Positions 50,319 to 58,784 of a stretch of 64,000 bases of DNA are shown piece by piece. Position numbers and translations under genes: made by a program. Below the pieces are notes generated by a model. It saw only the letters and a list, made by a program, of their open reading frames with translations. It was not told where the DNA came from and made no database searches. How positions within the stretch are numbered: position 1 is the stretch's first letter; each line of letters opens with the position of its first letter. Origin of the DNA: Lachnospiraceae bacterium (lineage in GTDB: Bacteria; Bacillota; Clostridia; Lachnospirales; Lachnospiraceae); contig SVEF01000014.1 of assembly GCA_015057585.1 (NCBI GenBank), forward strand, positions 1 through 64,000. Reading direction: 5' to 3'.

Positions 50319-52637
50319 TTACAGCTTTTTTAGATTTGCAAAGGAGGACAGCAGTTTTTTTGTCCCGTAATGAGGAAATTCCACTGTAACCTCGTAGTCT
50401 TTTCCTCCCTGAAGAATGGAGGTAACGACCCCGGTACCGAATTTTATGTGCAATACCGTGTCGCCGACACCGTATGGGAGAGACTTTGCAGCACCTGAAC
50501 CGATGTTTTTGGCAGGAGTTTTATCAAACATAGTGGCAGAATATGCCGGACGGGCATGTTCTCCCGGAGTAGGGTAGGCAGGAGTAGAATAGGAAGTTTT
50601 CGCACTGCGGACCCTGCTTTCCGGAAATGCATCGCTGTTACGGAACGAGGTGTCACGTCCTCCCGGTGCCGAAATGTTTAACAGATACCGCGGAATTTCA
50701 CGGATAAAACGTGACACGGAGTTATACTGGTTTTCTCCGCGCAGCATACGCTTTGCGGCAGCGCTCATGTAGAGTTCCTTCATGGCCCGGGTGATACCTA
50801 CATAGCAAAGACGGCGTTCTTCTTCAATTTCCGGCTCCGGATTGTCGGAACTGATGGACATATAACTTGGGAAAATACCTTCTTCCATTCCGCAAAGAAA
50901 AACATAAGGAAATTCCAGACCCTTTGCGTTATGTAAGGTCATGAGGGAAACGTAATTGTTGGCTGTTTCCTCATCCTCGTCTTCATCCGACTCTTCTTCG
51001 CTGTTTAAACCGCAATATTCCAAAAAGCCGGTGAGGGAGGGTAAATCCTCGGTCTGTTCGTAGCGTTCTGCATAGGAGATTAAAGCATCGATGTTCTGGA
51101 TGCGTTCTTCTGCCGTATCCGGGTCGTCACTGCGCAGTTCCTCGATATAGGAGGTGTCCTCTAACAGCCGTTTGATTAACTGTTTTAGGGAAACCTGATT
51201 TTGTTCCTTCTCATAACGGAGTCCTTCAATCAGGGCGACAAAGGACTGGAGTTTTGTTTTGGCACGCTCTACGGAAGAAATGCTTTCGACGCGCTCGAGT
51301 GCTTCATACAGGTTGAGACTGTTTGCATTTGCATACTCTTTGATGCGGTCAATGGTTGTCAGACCGATACCACGCTTTGGAACGTTGATAATCCGGTTCA
51401 GAGCAATATCGTCGCGGGCATTGTCAACGGTTTTTAAGTAAGCAATGATGTCTTTGACTTCTTTTCTCTGGAAGAAGCTTAAGGCGCCGATGGTCTTTGC
51501 CTTGATCTGCTTGGAACGGAGTGCTTTTTCAAAGACGAGGGATTGGGCATTGGTACGGTAGAGAACCGCAAAGTCGCAAAAGTCTGCCTGCTTTTCTTCC
51601 ATAATGGCCAGAATTTTTTCTGCAACACCGTAACCTTCGTCCAAATCGGAATCGTATTTTGTAAAATGTACGGCACTGCCTTCTTCGTTTTTCGTCCAAA
51701 GGGCCTTATCCTTTCGCCCGAGATTGTTATGGATGACTTCATTTGCGGCAGCCAGGATACTTTTTGTGGAACGGTAATTTTGTTCCAGCTTGATGACTCT
51801 GGCATCCGGATATTCTTTTTCAAAGTTTAAAATGTTGTAGATGTTTGCACCGCGGAACTTGTAGATGGACTGGTCATCATCACCTACCACACACAGGTTA
51901 TGTTCGATTTCGCCGTATTCATTTTCGGAAGAGGCGAGGAGCTTGATTAACTGGAATTGTGCCGTGTTGGTATCCTGATACTCATCCACCATGATATAAC
52001 GGAAGCGTCGCTGATAGTACGCAAGAACTTCAGGACAGGTGCGGAATAATTCAACGGTCTTAAAAATCAGGTCGTCGAAATCCATCGCGTTGTTTTCCTT
52101 TAAGCGGCGCTGGTATTCTTTATAGACATCAGCAATGCGGCGTGTGGCATAATCGCGTGCATTCAAAGCATAGGCATCCGGACCGATGAGCTCATCCTTT
52201 GCGGAGGAGATGGAAGACAGGAAGGCCTTTTCTTTCATTTGTTTGGTGTCAATCTGCAACTGCTTTAAGACATCTTTCATCAGCGATTTCTGGTCGTCTG
52301 CGTCATAGATGGTAAAGTTTCGGTCATAACCGAGGCTCTCGACGAAGCGGCGCAGAATGCGCACACAGGTGGAGTGGAAGGTGCTGACCCAGATATTCTG
52401 GGACTCTTCACCGACGGTTTTTTCCACACGTTCTTTCATTTCACGCGCAGCTTTATTAGTAAACGTGATGGCAAGAATCTGATAAGGACTGACATCACGT
52501 TCGGAAATCAGATAGGCAATACGATGGGTAAGCACCCTGGTCTTTCCGGAACCGGCACCGGCTAAGATAAGGAGCGGGCCGCGGTCGTGTTTTACGGCTG
52601 CGAGCTGTTCCGGATTCAAGGAATCATAAATACTCAT
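50319..52637 (-). CDS. pcrA: ATP-dependent DNA helicase PcrA/UvrD
   Basis: A 772-residue superfamily 1 helicase for DNA repair and removal of recombinase or RNA polymerase from DNA. Motif I is A-G-A-G-S-G-K-T near residue 26, motif II D-E-Y-Q-D-T-N near 217, motif III G-D-D-D-Q-S-I-Y, and motif VI V-G-I-T-R-A-M-K. The C-terminal ~60 residues (GDTVLHIKFGTGVV) form the Tudor-like RNA-polymerase-binding tail of PcrA. CAGGAG precedes the start. Confidence 0.95.
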   Translation of the reverse strand: MSIYDSLNPEQLAAVKHDRGPLLILAGAGSGKTRVLTHRIAYLISERDVSPYQILAITFTNKAAREMKERVEKTVGEESQNIWVSTFHSTCVRILRRFVESLGYDRNFTIYDADDQKSLMKDVLKQLQIDTKQMKEKAFLSSISSAKDELIGPDAYALNARDYATRRIADVYKEYQRRLKENNAMDFDDLIFKTVELFRTCPEVLAYYQRRFRYIMVDEYQDTNTAQFQLIKLLASSENEYGEIEHNLCVVGDDDQSIYKFRGANIYNILNFEKEYPDARVIKLEQNYRSTKSILAAANEVIHNNLGRKDKALWTKNEEGSAVHFTKYDSDLDEGYGVAEKILAIMEEKQADFCDFAVLYRTNAQSLVFEKALRSKQIKAKTIGALSFFQRKEVKDIIAYLKTVDNARDDIALNRIINVPKRGIGLTTIDRIKEYANANSLNLYEALERVESISSVERAKTKLQSFVALIEGLRYEKEQNQVSLKQLIKRLLEDTSYIEELRSDDPDTAEERIQNIDALISYAERYEQTEDLPSLTGFLEYCGLNSEEESDEDEDEETANNYVSLMTLHNAKGLEFPYVFLCGMEEGIFPSYMSISSDNPEPEIEEERRLCYVGITRAMKELYMSAAAKRMLRGENQYNSVSRFIREIPRYLLNISAPGGRDTSFRNSDAFPESRVRSAKTSYSTPAYPTPGEHARPAYSATMFDKTPAKNIGSGAAKSLPYGVGDTVLHIKFGTGVVTSILQGGKDYEVTVEFPHYGTKKLLSSFANLKKL

Positions 52638-52743
52638 ATTTTTTCTCCTGTTTTGTTACGTTTTTCGAATGTCAGTTCTATTTTAACATAAACAACCGGA
52701 AAAGGAAAGAACAAATAAAAAGAAAGTAAAATGCATTTGAGAC

Positions 52744-52772
52744 TTGTCATATAGTTTTGAATACTATATAAT
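52744..52772 (+). promoter_or_regulatory. Promoter of the DUF1836 gene
   Basis: TTGTCA (52744-52749) and TATAAT (52767-52772), spacer 17 bases, 52 bases before the start codon. Confidence 0.75.
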
Positions 52773-52824
52773 ATCGTTATGGTGAAGAAATAGGCTTTTG
52801 ATATGCTAAAGGAGAAAAGACAAA

Positions 52825-53433
52825 ATGGAACAGGACCATAGGGAAACGTTAAAAAAGTTAATGGAAGATTTGCAGGAAATTTCTTATATCAATCCGCGGG
52901 ATTTACCGAACATTGATTTATATATGGATCAGGTAACCACATTTATGGATCAGCATCTGGAAAGTACAAAACGTTACAGTGAGGACAAACTGTTGACGAA
53001 GACGATGATCAATAACTATACAAAGAACAATTTGTTACCGTCGCCGGTAAAGAAAAAGTATTCCAAAGATCATATGGTTTTACTGATATTTATCTATTAT
53101 TTAAAGAATCTGTTATCCATTACGGATATTCAGGCACTGCTTCACCCGTTAACAGAGATGTTTTATGCCGGAAAGGGTGAGATGACACTGGAAGAAATTT
53201 ATCAGGGTGTGTTTGAAATGGAGCAGTCACAGGCAGCTTATGTAACAAAAGATATGATGCATAAGGCAAAGGTATCGGAACATGCGTTTTCGGATGTGGA
53301 AAATGCAGAGCAGAGAGAGTATCTTCAGAATTTTGCCTATGCCTGCCTGTTAAGTTATGATATTTACATGAAGCACCAGATGTTGGAGCGTCTGATTGAT
53401 GAAAAATTTGAACCTAAAAAGGATAAAAAATAA
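52825..53433 (+). CDS. DUF1836-family protein
   Basis: A 202-residue soluble protein of the DUF1836 family of Clostridia: N-terminal L-P-N-I-D-L-Y-M-D-Q, then a MerR-like helical region with L-L-T-K-T-M-I-N-N-Y-T-K-N-N-L-L-P and K-Y-S-K-D-H-M, and K-N-L-L-S-I-T-D-I-Q. The helix-turn-helix resemblance suggests a regulator; targets are unknown. AAAGGAG precedes ATG. Confidence 0.82.
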   Translation: MEQDHRETLKKLMEDLQEISYINPRDLPNIDLYMDQVTTFMDQHLESTKRYSEDKLLTKTMINNYTKNNLLPSPVKKKYSKDHMVLLIFIYYLKNLLSITDIQALLHPLTEMFYAGKGEMTLEEIYQGVFEMEQSQAAYVTKDMMHKAKVSEHAFSDVENAEQREYLQNFAYACLLSYDIYMKHQMLERLIDEKFEPKKDKK

Positions 53434-53437
53434 AACA

Positions 53438-53469
53438 GATGCAGTCCTATGGACTGCATCCTTTTTTTG
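53438..53469 (+). terminator. Terminator between DUF1836 and YerC-like genes
   Basis: GATGCAGTCC (53438-53447) and GGACTGCATC (53451-53460) form a perfect 10-bp stem with a 3-base loop, followed by CTTTTTTT. The minus-strand copy can serve the yerC-like gene. Confidence 0.92.
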
Positions 53470-53471
53470 AT

Positions 53472-53792
53472 TTAGGATTCGCTTTTCTTCGAGTGATCTG
53501 CAGGAAGTGCATCAATACGCTCAAATACCATGTCATAACCGTCATTGCCGTAATTTAAGGAACGGTTGACACGACTGATGGTAGCGGTGGAAGCACCGGT
53601 CTTTTCTGCAATCTCAAGATAGGTCTTGCGGGCACGGAGCATCGCTGCAACTTCAAATCTTTGGGATAAGGAAAGCAATTCGTTTACCGTACAAATATCA
53701 TCAAAGAAAGAATAACACTCGTCTTTGTCCTTTAAACTTAAAATTGCATCAAATAAATAGTCGACCGCCGGAGTCTTAATATTTTTGCTCAT
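53472..53792 (-). CDS. YerC/TrpR-like DNA-binding repressor
   Basis: A 106-residue protein of the YerC/YecD family, related in fold to the Trp repressor. The helix-turn-helix is Y-L-E-I-A-E-K-T-G-A-S-T-A-T-I-S-R-V-N-R-S-L. The start at 53792 is chosen because AAAGGAG precedes it; the frame extends 30 codons further but without a ribosome binding site. In Bacillus a close relative lies near pcrB-pcrA-ligA; here pcrA and ligA are in the same region. Its effector is unknown. A palindrome sits in its 5' region. Confidence 0.85.
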   Translation of the reverse strand: MSKNIKTPAVDYLFDAILSLKDKDECYSFFDDICTVNELLSLSQRFEVAAMLRARKTYLEIAEKTGASTATISRVNRSLNYGNDGYDMVFERIDALPADHSKKSES

Positions 53793-53816
53793 GGTACAAT
53801 CTCCTTTCTTTCTACG

Positions 53817-53831
53817 GTGATATTTTATCAC
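53817..53831. promoter_or_regulatory. Candidate autoregulatory palindrome
   Basis: GTGATA-TTT-TATCAC is a perfect inverted repeat with 3-base centre, 25 bases upstream of the yerC-like start codon. It abuts a TATAGT hexamer on the minus strand (53835-53830), fitting an operator for the encoded repressor. Confidence 0.4.
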
Positions 53832-53899
53832 TATAACGAAGTAAAGTAAAGTACTTTTTTTCTTTAAATGAAAAAAGCGCAAAATTCTTAACCGGACTA

Positions 53900-53928
53900 T
53901 GGACTTTTTTGCACTAAAGTGGTAAGAT
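53900..53928 (+). promoter_or_regulatory. Promoter of nfnAB with shared 16-base element
   Basis: TGGACT (53900-53905) and TAAGAT (53923-53928), spacer 17 bases. The element ACTATGGACTTTTTTG at 53896-53911 is identical to that before the ABC exporter. Confidence 0.6.
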
Positions 53929-53961
53929 TGAAAAAATCGTGGGAGATAAGGTGGGAGAATT

Positions 53962-54843
53962 ATGTACGAAATTGTGAAAAAGAGAAAACTGTCCGAACAT
54001 ATTATATTGATGGATGTGTATGCTCCGAGGACGGCAAAGCATTGCTATCCGGGACAGTTTGTCATCGTAAAAACAGATGAAAAGGGGGAGCGGATTCCGC
54101 TGACAATCTGCGATTATGACAGAGCAGCAGGGACGGTTACCATTGTGTTCCAGACTGTTGGAGCGTCAACCAAAATGATGGCAGAATATGAAGTAGGAGA
54201 AACCTTCCGGGACTTTGCAGGACCGCTTGGCTGTAAGACGGAACTGATTGATGAGAGCATTGAAGAATTAAAGAAAAAACGGATGCTGTTTATTGCCGGA
54301 GGCGTTGGTACGGCCCCGGTGTATCCGCAGGTAAAATGGCTGCAGGAACAGGGCGTTAGTGTTGATGTCATTATCGGTGCAAGAAATAAAGAACTGATTA
54401 TCCTGGAAGAGGAGATGCGCCGTGTGGCGGCAAATGTTTATATTACTACGGACGATGGCTCATACGGCCGTACGGGTAATGTGAATGACTGCCTGAAAGC
54501 ATTGATTTCTGAAGGAAAGGTATATGACCATATCGTAGCCATCGGCCCACTTATTATGATGAAGTTTGTATGTCTGCTGACAAAGGAACTGGGGATTAAG
54601 ACTATCGTAAGCATGAATCCGATTATGGTGGATGGTACCGGCATGTGCGGTGCCTGCCGTCTGACGGTTGGAGGCGAGATTAAGTTTGCATGCGTGGACG
54701 GACCGGAGTTTGACGGTCACCTGGTGAATTTCGATGAAGCAATGAAGCGTCAGCAGCTGTATAGGACAGAAGAGGGACGAGCCGTGCTCCGTGCAAAAGA
54801 AGGCTCCACACATCATGGCGGATGCGGACACTGCGAAGGTTAG
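53962..54843 (+). CDS. nfnA: NfnA / ferredoxin-NADP reductase alpha-type subunit
   Basis: A 293-residue FAD/NAD-binding protein with a [2Fe-2S] centre, the small subunit of the electron-bifurcating NADH-dependent ferredoxin:NADP reductase NfnAB. FAD loop R-I-P-L-T-I-C-D-Y, NAD loop G-G-V-G-T-A-P-V-Y, and C-terminal cysteines D-G-T-G-M-C-G-A-C plus F-A-C-V-D-G-P-E-F-D are intact. Start has GGTGGGAGAA upstream. The partner gene follows after 15 bases. Confidence 0.92.
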   Translation: MYEIVKKRKLSEHIILMDVYAPRTAKHCYPGQFVIVKTDEKGERIPLTICDYDRAAGTVTIVFQTVGASTKMMAEYEVGETFRDFAGPLGCKTELIDESIEELKKKRMLFIAGGVGTAPVYPQVKWLQEQGVSVDVIIGARNKELIILEEEMRRVAANVYITTDDGSYGRTGNVNDCLKALISEGKVYDHIVAIGPLIMMKFVCLLTKELGIKTIVSMNPIMVDGTGMCGACRLTVGGEIKFACVDGPEFDGHLVNFDEAMKRQQLYRTEEGRAVLRAKEGSTHHGGCGHCEG

Positions 54844-54858
54844 ACAGGAGGAAAAAAC

Positions 54859-56247
54859 ATGGCAGAGATATTACACAGAGTTCCTGTCAGGGAGCAGGAT
54901 CCAAAGGTCAGAGCGCATAATTTTGAGGAGGTCTGCCTCGGTTATCATATGGAAGAAGCAGTGTTGGAAGCGGGACGCTGTCTCAAATGCAAAAATCCGC
55001 AGTGCGTGACGGGGTGTCCGGTAAATATTGACATTCCGGGTTTTATCAGAGAGATCCAGGAAGAGAACATCGAAGGGGCCTATCAGGTTATCAGCCGCTT
55101 TTCCGCACTACCGGCAGTCTGCGGACGTGTGTGCCCGCAGGAGTCCCAGTGTGAAGCAAAATGTATCCGGGGCCTCAAAGGAGATCCGGTATCCATTGGA
55201 AAACTGGAACGTTTTGTGGCAGATTATGCGAGGGATCATGCCATAAGGCCGGCTGCACCGACAGAGAAAAAAGGGAAAAAGGTTGCCGTTGTCGGAAGTG
55301 GTCCTGCAGGACTGACCTGCGCGGGAGATCTGGCAAAACTTGGCTATGACGTTACGATTTTTGAGGCACTGCATGAAGCCGGCGGAGTGCTTGTATACGG
55401 CATACCGGAGTTCCGTCTGCCAAAAAACACAGTGGTAAAGAGTGAAATTGAAAATGTAAAGGCTCTGGGCGTTACAATTGAGACCAATGTGATTATCGGA
55501 AAGTCCACGACGATTGACCAGTTGCTTAAGGAAGAGGGCTTTTCGGCTGTCTTTATCGGATCCGGTGCCGGTCTTCCAAAGTTCATGGGAATTCCCGGGG
55601 AAAATGCGAACGGCGTTTTCTCAGCAAATGAATTTTTAACCAGAAACAATCTGATGAAGGCATTTGACGAGACTTATGATACTCCGATTTTTAAAGGAAA
55701 GAAGGTCGCAGTGGTTGGTGGCGGAAATGTTGCCATGGATGCAGCAAGAACTGCACTCCGGCTTGGAGCTGAAACATATATCGTGTACAGGAGAAGTGAA
55801 GAAGAGCTTCCTGCCAGAGTGGAAGAGGTTCATCACGCAAAGGAAGAGGGCATTATTTTTAAACTGCTGACCAACCCGACAGAGATCTTAGTTGACGAAA
55901 ACGGCTGGGTAAAGGGGATGACCTGTATCGAAATGGAACTTGGTGAACCGGATGCTTCCGGCAGGCGAAGGCCGGTAGAAAAGCCGGGTTCGGAGTTTAC
56001 ACTGGAAGTTGATACGGTCATTATGTCGCTTGGGACCAGTCCGAATCCGCTGATTACTTCCACAACAGAAGGACTTGAAAGTAACCGGCATAAATGCATT
56101 GTCGCAGAGGAATCCACAGGACAGACCTCAAGGGAGGGCGTTTTTGCCGGCGGGGATGCGGTGACCGGTGCGGCAACCGTCATTCTTGCCATGGGGGCAG
56201 GACGTGCTGCAGCAAAGGGAATCGATGAGTACTTGTCTGCAAAGTAA
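54859..56247 (+). CDS. nfnB: NfnB / glutamate synthase small-subunit-type flavoprotein
   Basis: A 462-residue FAD- and Fe-S-protein of the GltD/NfnB type. The N-terminal cluster motif C-L-K-C-K-N-P-Q-C-x3-C-P and C-G-R-V-C-P...C-E-A-K-C bind two [4Fe-4S] clusters; G-S-G-P-A-G-L-T-C-A and V-V-G-G-G-N-V-A-M-D are the dinucleotide loops. Pairing with NfnA rather than a GltB large subunit indicates the bifurcating transhydrogenase. AGGAGG precedes the ATG. Confidence 0.92.
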   Translation: MAEILHRVPVREQDPKVRAHNFEEVCLGYHMEEAVLEAGRCLKCKNPQCVTGCPVNIDIPGFIREIQEENIEGAYQVISRFSALPAVCGRVCPQESQCEAKCIRGLKGDPVSIGKLERFVADYARDHAIRPAAPTEKKGKKVAVVGSGPAGLTCAGDLAKLGYDVTIFEALHEAGGVLVYGIPEFRLPKNTVVKSEIENVKALGVTIETNVIIGKSTTIDQLLKEEGFSAVFIGSGAGLPKFMGIPGENANGVFSANEFLTRNNLMKAFDETYDTPIFKGKKVAVVGGGNVAMDAARTALRLGAETYIVYRRSEEELPARVEEVHHAKEEGIIFKLLTNPTEILVDENGWVKGMTCIEMELGEPDASGRRRPVEKPGSEFTLEVDTVIMSLGTSPNPLITSTTEGLESNRHKCIVAEESTGQTSREGVFAGGDAVTGAATVILAMGAGRAAAKGIDEYLSAK

Positions 56248-56312
56248 GAAAATTTGTATATTTTTCACAAAAATGAACCGAAAATTTCGGCAGGTAAAAA
56301 AGTGGTTGTCTC

Positions 56313-56341
56313 TTGTGACGGCCTCTTTTTTTTGTTATACT
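56313..56341 (+). promoter_or_regulatory. Promoter of the DUF5688 gene
   Basis: TTGTGA (56313-56318) and TATACT (56336-56341), spacer 17 bases. Confidence 0.55.
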
Positions 56342-56438
56342 GAGTTTGGTTTCTAAAAACTCTGTGATTCGATTTGTTTCTGCTATTTCTACCGACCCAA
56401 TGGCAGGGGACGGAAACTCCAAAAGAAAGGAAAACAGA

Positions 56439-57353
56439 TTGGAACATAAAACGACTTATACCGAATTTTTGGGTCTGTGCGCCGAACTTGCAAAACAGAC
56501 CTACCCGAAGAAACTGCGGACAGAGATTTGCAGTACCGTAAAAAACAATGACGTAGAACTGACGGGACTTTTGCTCAAAGAACCGGGGGAGGTACTGGCA
56601 CCGAATTTTTTCCTAAAGGAGCAGTACAAACTCTGGTGCATGGGACAGTGCAGTCTTGAGGAAATTGTAAACGGCGTTTTGAATGCCTATACGGAAGAGA
56701 TGGAGAAAAACAGAAAAATTGCGGAAGGTATCGTGCTGGAGTGGGAGCGGATGAAACCGCATGTCTATATCCGTCTGGTGGGGCGCGGACGCAATGAGAA
56801 AAAACTGGATGATATTCCGCATGAAGAATATCTGGATATGGTGATGATTTATCACTATGTGATTGAGATGAGTGAGGACACGAGGGGGGCACTTTTGCTT
56901 ACCAACGAGCATTTGCTGCTTCTTGGAATCACAAAAGAGGAATTGCATGAGGCCGCAGTTGCCAATACACAAACAGGGATGCAGCCTGTGATTCTGGATA
57001 TGGAGGAAATGCTTTGCCGGTTAGGAAAACGCCTTGGTGTTTTTGTGCCGGGGGTAGAGAGGAATCCTTATCTGTATGTGATGAGCAATGCTTACGGAAA
57101 GTACGGTGCGGTCTCTCTTTTGTTTCAGGAGGAACTGGAGCGGTTTTCCGGTGAGATTGGGAACAGTTTTTTTATTTTACCAAGCAGTGTACACGAACTC
57201 ATTCTGGTACCGGATTCCGGCGGGGTATCTGCGGAACAGCTTTTGGCGATGGTACGGGAAGTGAACCGGACCCAGATTGAGGCGACGGAAGTCTTGACCG
57301 ACAGTGTATATTACTACGATCGGGAAATCCATACGGTAAGAAGGATTGCTTAA
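56439..57353 (+). CDS. DUF5688-like protein
   Basis: A 304-residue soluble protein. TTG 56439 with AAAGG eight bases upstream is the likely start, because an earlier in-frame ATG at 56346 lies at the predicted transcription start. Stretches such as P-H-V-Y-I-R-L-V-G-R-G-R-N and N-A-Y-G-K-Y-G-A-V-S-L-L match DUF5688, a family common in Lachnospiraceae often in many copies. The domain has no known activity. It has its own promoter and terminator. Confidence 0.72.
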   Translation: MEHKTTYTEFLGLCAELAKQTYPKKLRTEICSTVKNNDVELTGLLLKEPGEVLAPNFFLKEQYKLWCMGQCSLEEIVNGVLNAYTEEMEKNRKIAEGIVLEWERMKPHVYIRLVGRGRNEKKLDDIPHEEYLDMVMIYHYVIEMSEDTRGALLLTNEHLLLLGITKEELHEAAVANTQTGMQPVILDMEEMLCRLGKRLGVFVPGVERNPYLYVMSNAYGKYGAVSLLFQEELERFSGEIGNSFFILPSSVHELILVPDSGGVSAEQLLAMVREVNRTQIEATEVLTDSVYYYDREIHTVRRIA

Positions 57354-57400
57354 AAAAACGGCTGGTTCAGAAAAATCTGAATCAGCCGTTTGGTTTTTTA
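57354..57400 (+). terminator. Bidirectional terminator
   Basis: A 15-16-bp stem (57356-57370 with 57377-57391, one G-T pair) is followed by TGGTTTTTT. The A-run before it serves the opposing gene. Confidence 0.9.
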
Positions 57401-57402
57401 GT

Positions 57403-58509
57403 TTATTCCTGTGTGCCTATGAGTCGTTCCACGAACTCATTAAGAGCCGGGTCGTTTGCGAGAGCTTCATAGAAACGAGTCGAAACTTCATCGGAAATCT
57501 GCAGGTAATCTTCGCGTGCTTTGGAAACTTCAATAAACTGCTCTGTGGTATCTGAGATGACGCCAAAGAAAATCTTTGGATCGTTGTTTTCGTCCAGGGA
57601 AATCATCAGGCCGTCAAGTCCCGGCAGGATACCGAGATTTATGATATGAACATCGTTAGCAAAATAAACAATATAGTCAAATTCTGTGACCTCTTCCGGA
57701 CACTCATGAATCAGATAACGGAGGATGTCATAACTTTCGATATATTCCTGTTTCTTTAAAATGTCTTCATAACTTAAGTAACTGCTGTCCGTTACGAGGG
57801 AGGAAAGAATTTCTTCATTTCCTGCCAGCTTTGCATTCATATAACGGCGGATGGTTTCTTTTAAGTACAAATCCAAAACATCTCCGGTTGCACGGGAAAG
57901 AAGGAGTGCTTCGTTTACATCAGCGTTTTCTGTTTCGGATGTAAACTGATACGTTTCGTTTTCAAAAGAAACAAAGAAAACATCCAGGGATGGCATCGGA
58001 ACGACACTGTTTTTATATGTAATATCGTAACTGATATATAACAGATACGGATAGGCAATGCCATCTTTATAATAGCAGGTAAAGTTGCTCAGTTCCTTTA
58101 CCTCGGGATTTTCAGCATAAATACTTCTCACATGCTCTGCAGCAGCCTGATAGAAAGCAGCATCGGTCTCTTCGGTTAACAGATTCAGCGGAAGTGATGC
58201 ATTAATTTCTGCCAGGGATGGCGTAGGAGTCGGAGAAGGTGTCGGCGTCGGTGTGTTGGTCGGCGTCGGCGTAGGGGTACTCGTTGCCGTAGGGGTAGGA
58301 GTACCGGTATTTGTCGGAACCGGAGTAGCGGTTGCCTTTGGTGTAGGGGAAAGCTTGGACGTGGTCGGTACCGGAGTACCGGAGGAGCCCGGAAGCATTA
58401 CCCCGGCCTGCGTATCCTGCGGAAGCGGTTCAAAGGAAAATAAAGCCAGGCCCACAAGCATGATAGCAGAGCTAAGGTATAATAAAGCTTTTCTATTTCG
58501 AATGCGCAT
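57403..58509 (-). CDS. Membrane-anchored protein with Thr/Pro-rich spacer
   Basis: A 368-residue protein from the ATG at 58509, with TTGGAG upstream; the frame extends into tRNA-Arg so earlier starts are excluded. A signal anchor (~8-28) is followed by a Thr/Pro/Ser spacer (~45-100) and an extracellular domain of ~260 residues, acidic and Tyr-rich. No family is recognised. The spacer resembles that of the LCP protein in this window, suggesting passage through the wall. Confidence 0.65.
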   Translation of the reverse strand: MRIRNRKALLYLSSAIMLVGLALFSFEPLPQDTQAGVMLPGSSGTPVPTTSKLSPTPKATATPVPTNTGTPTPTATSTPTPTPTNTPTPTPSPTPTPSLAEINASLPLNLLTEETDAAFYQAAAEHVRSIYAENPEVKELSNFTCYYKDGIAYPYLLYISYDITYKNSVVPMPSLDVFFVSFENETYQFTSETENADVNEALLLSRATGDVLDLYLKETIRRYMNAKLAGNEEILSSLVTDSSYLSYEDILKKQEYIESYDILRYLIHECPEEVTEFDYIVYFANDVHIINLGILPGLDGLMISLDENNDPKIFFGVISDTTEQFIEVSKAREDYLQISDEVSTRFYEALANDPALNEFVERLIGTQE

Positions 58510-58549
58510 AAAATGTCTCCAAAGGTGAAAAAAATAGTGAATGTGAACA

Positions 58550-58578
58550 AATTCCTTCAGCAAGATGCTGAAGGAATT
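58550..58578. other. Perfect hairpin downstream of tRNA-Arg
   Basis: AATTCCTTCAGCA (58550-58562) and TGCTGAAGGAATT (58566-58578) form a 13-bp stem with a 3-base loop. On the minus strand it lies 24 bases behind tRNA-Arg and 41 bases before the start of the anchored protein, but no T-run follows, so it may process the tRNA 3' end or terminate weakly. Confidence 0.5.
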
Positions 58579-58601
58579 GAAAGCCCGGCGTACCCCGGGA
58601 G

Positions 58602-58674
58602 CGTTACTGACTGGAATTGAACCAGCGACCACTTGCTTCGGAGGCAAGCACTCTATCCCCTGAGTTACAGTAAC
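58602..58674 (-). tRNA. tRNA-Arg (anticodon CCG)
   Basis: On the minus strand GTTACTG pairs with CAGTAAC; discriminator G; no encoded CCA. The anticodon stem CTTGC/GCAAG holds loop CTCCGAA with anticodon CCG, decoding CGG. The T-loop is GTTCAATTC. Confidence 0.93.
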
Positions 58675-58723
58675 ATACCTAAGTTATTATATACGATTAT
58701 AAAAAGAATTTCAAGAAGTTGTC

Positions 58724-58752
58724 TTTACAAAATTGTGAAATATTATTATCAT
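58724..58752 (+). promoter_or_regulatory. Promoter of the rluF-like gene
   Basis: TTTACA (58724-58729) and TATCAT (58747-58752), spacer 17 bases, 32 bases before ATG 58785. Confidence 0.6.
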
Positions 58753-58784
58753 ATTAATGAGTTTTTCAGGTAGAATTACCGGAA

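Noticed and set aside
53438-53469. Third copy of CTATGGACT in the DUF1836 terminator
   Set aside because: The nine bases come from the hairpin loop and arm; there is no T-run directly after and no -10 at 17 bases, so it is not counted with the two promoter elements.
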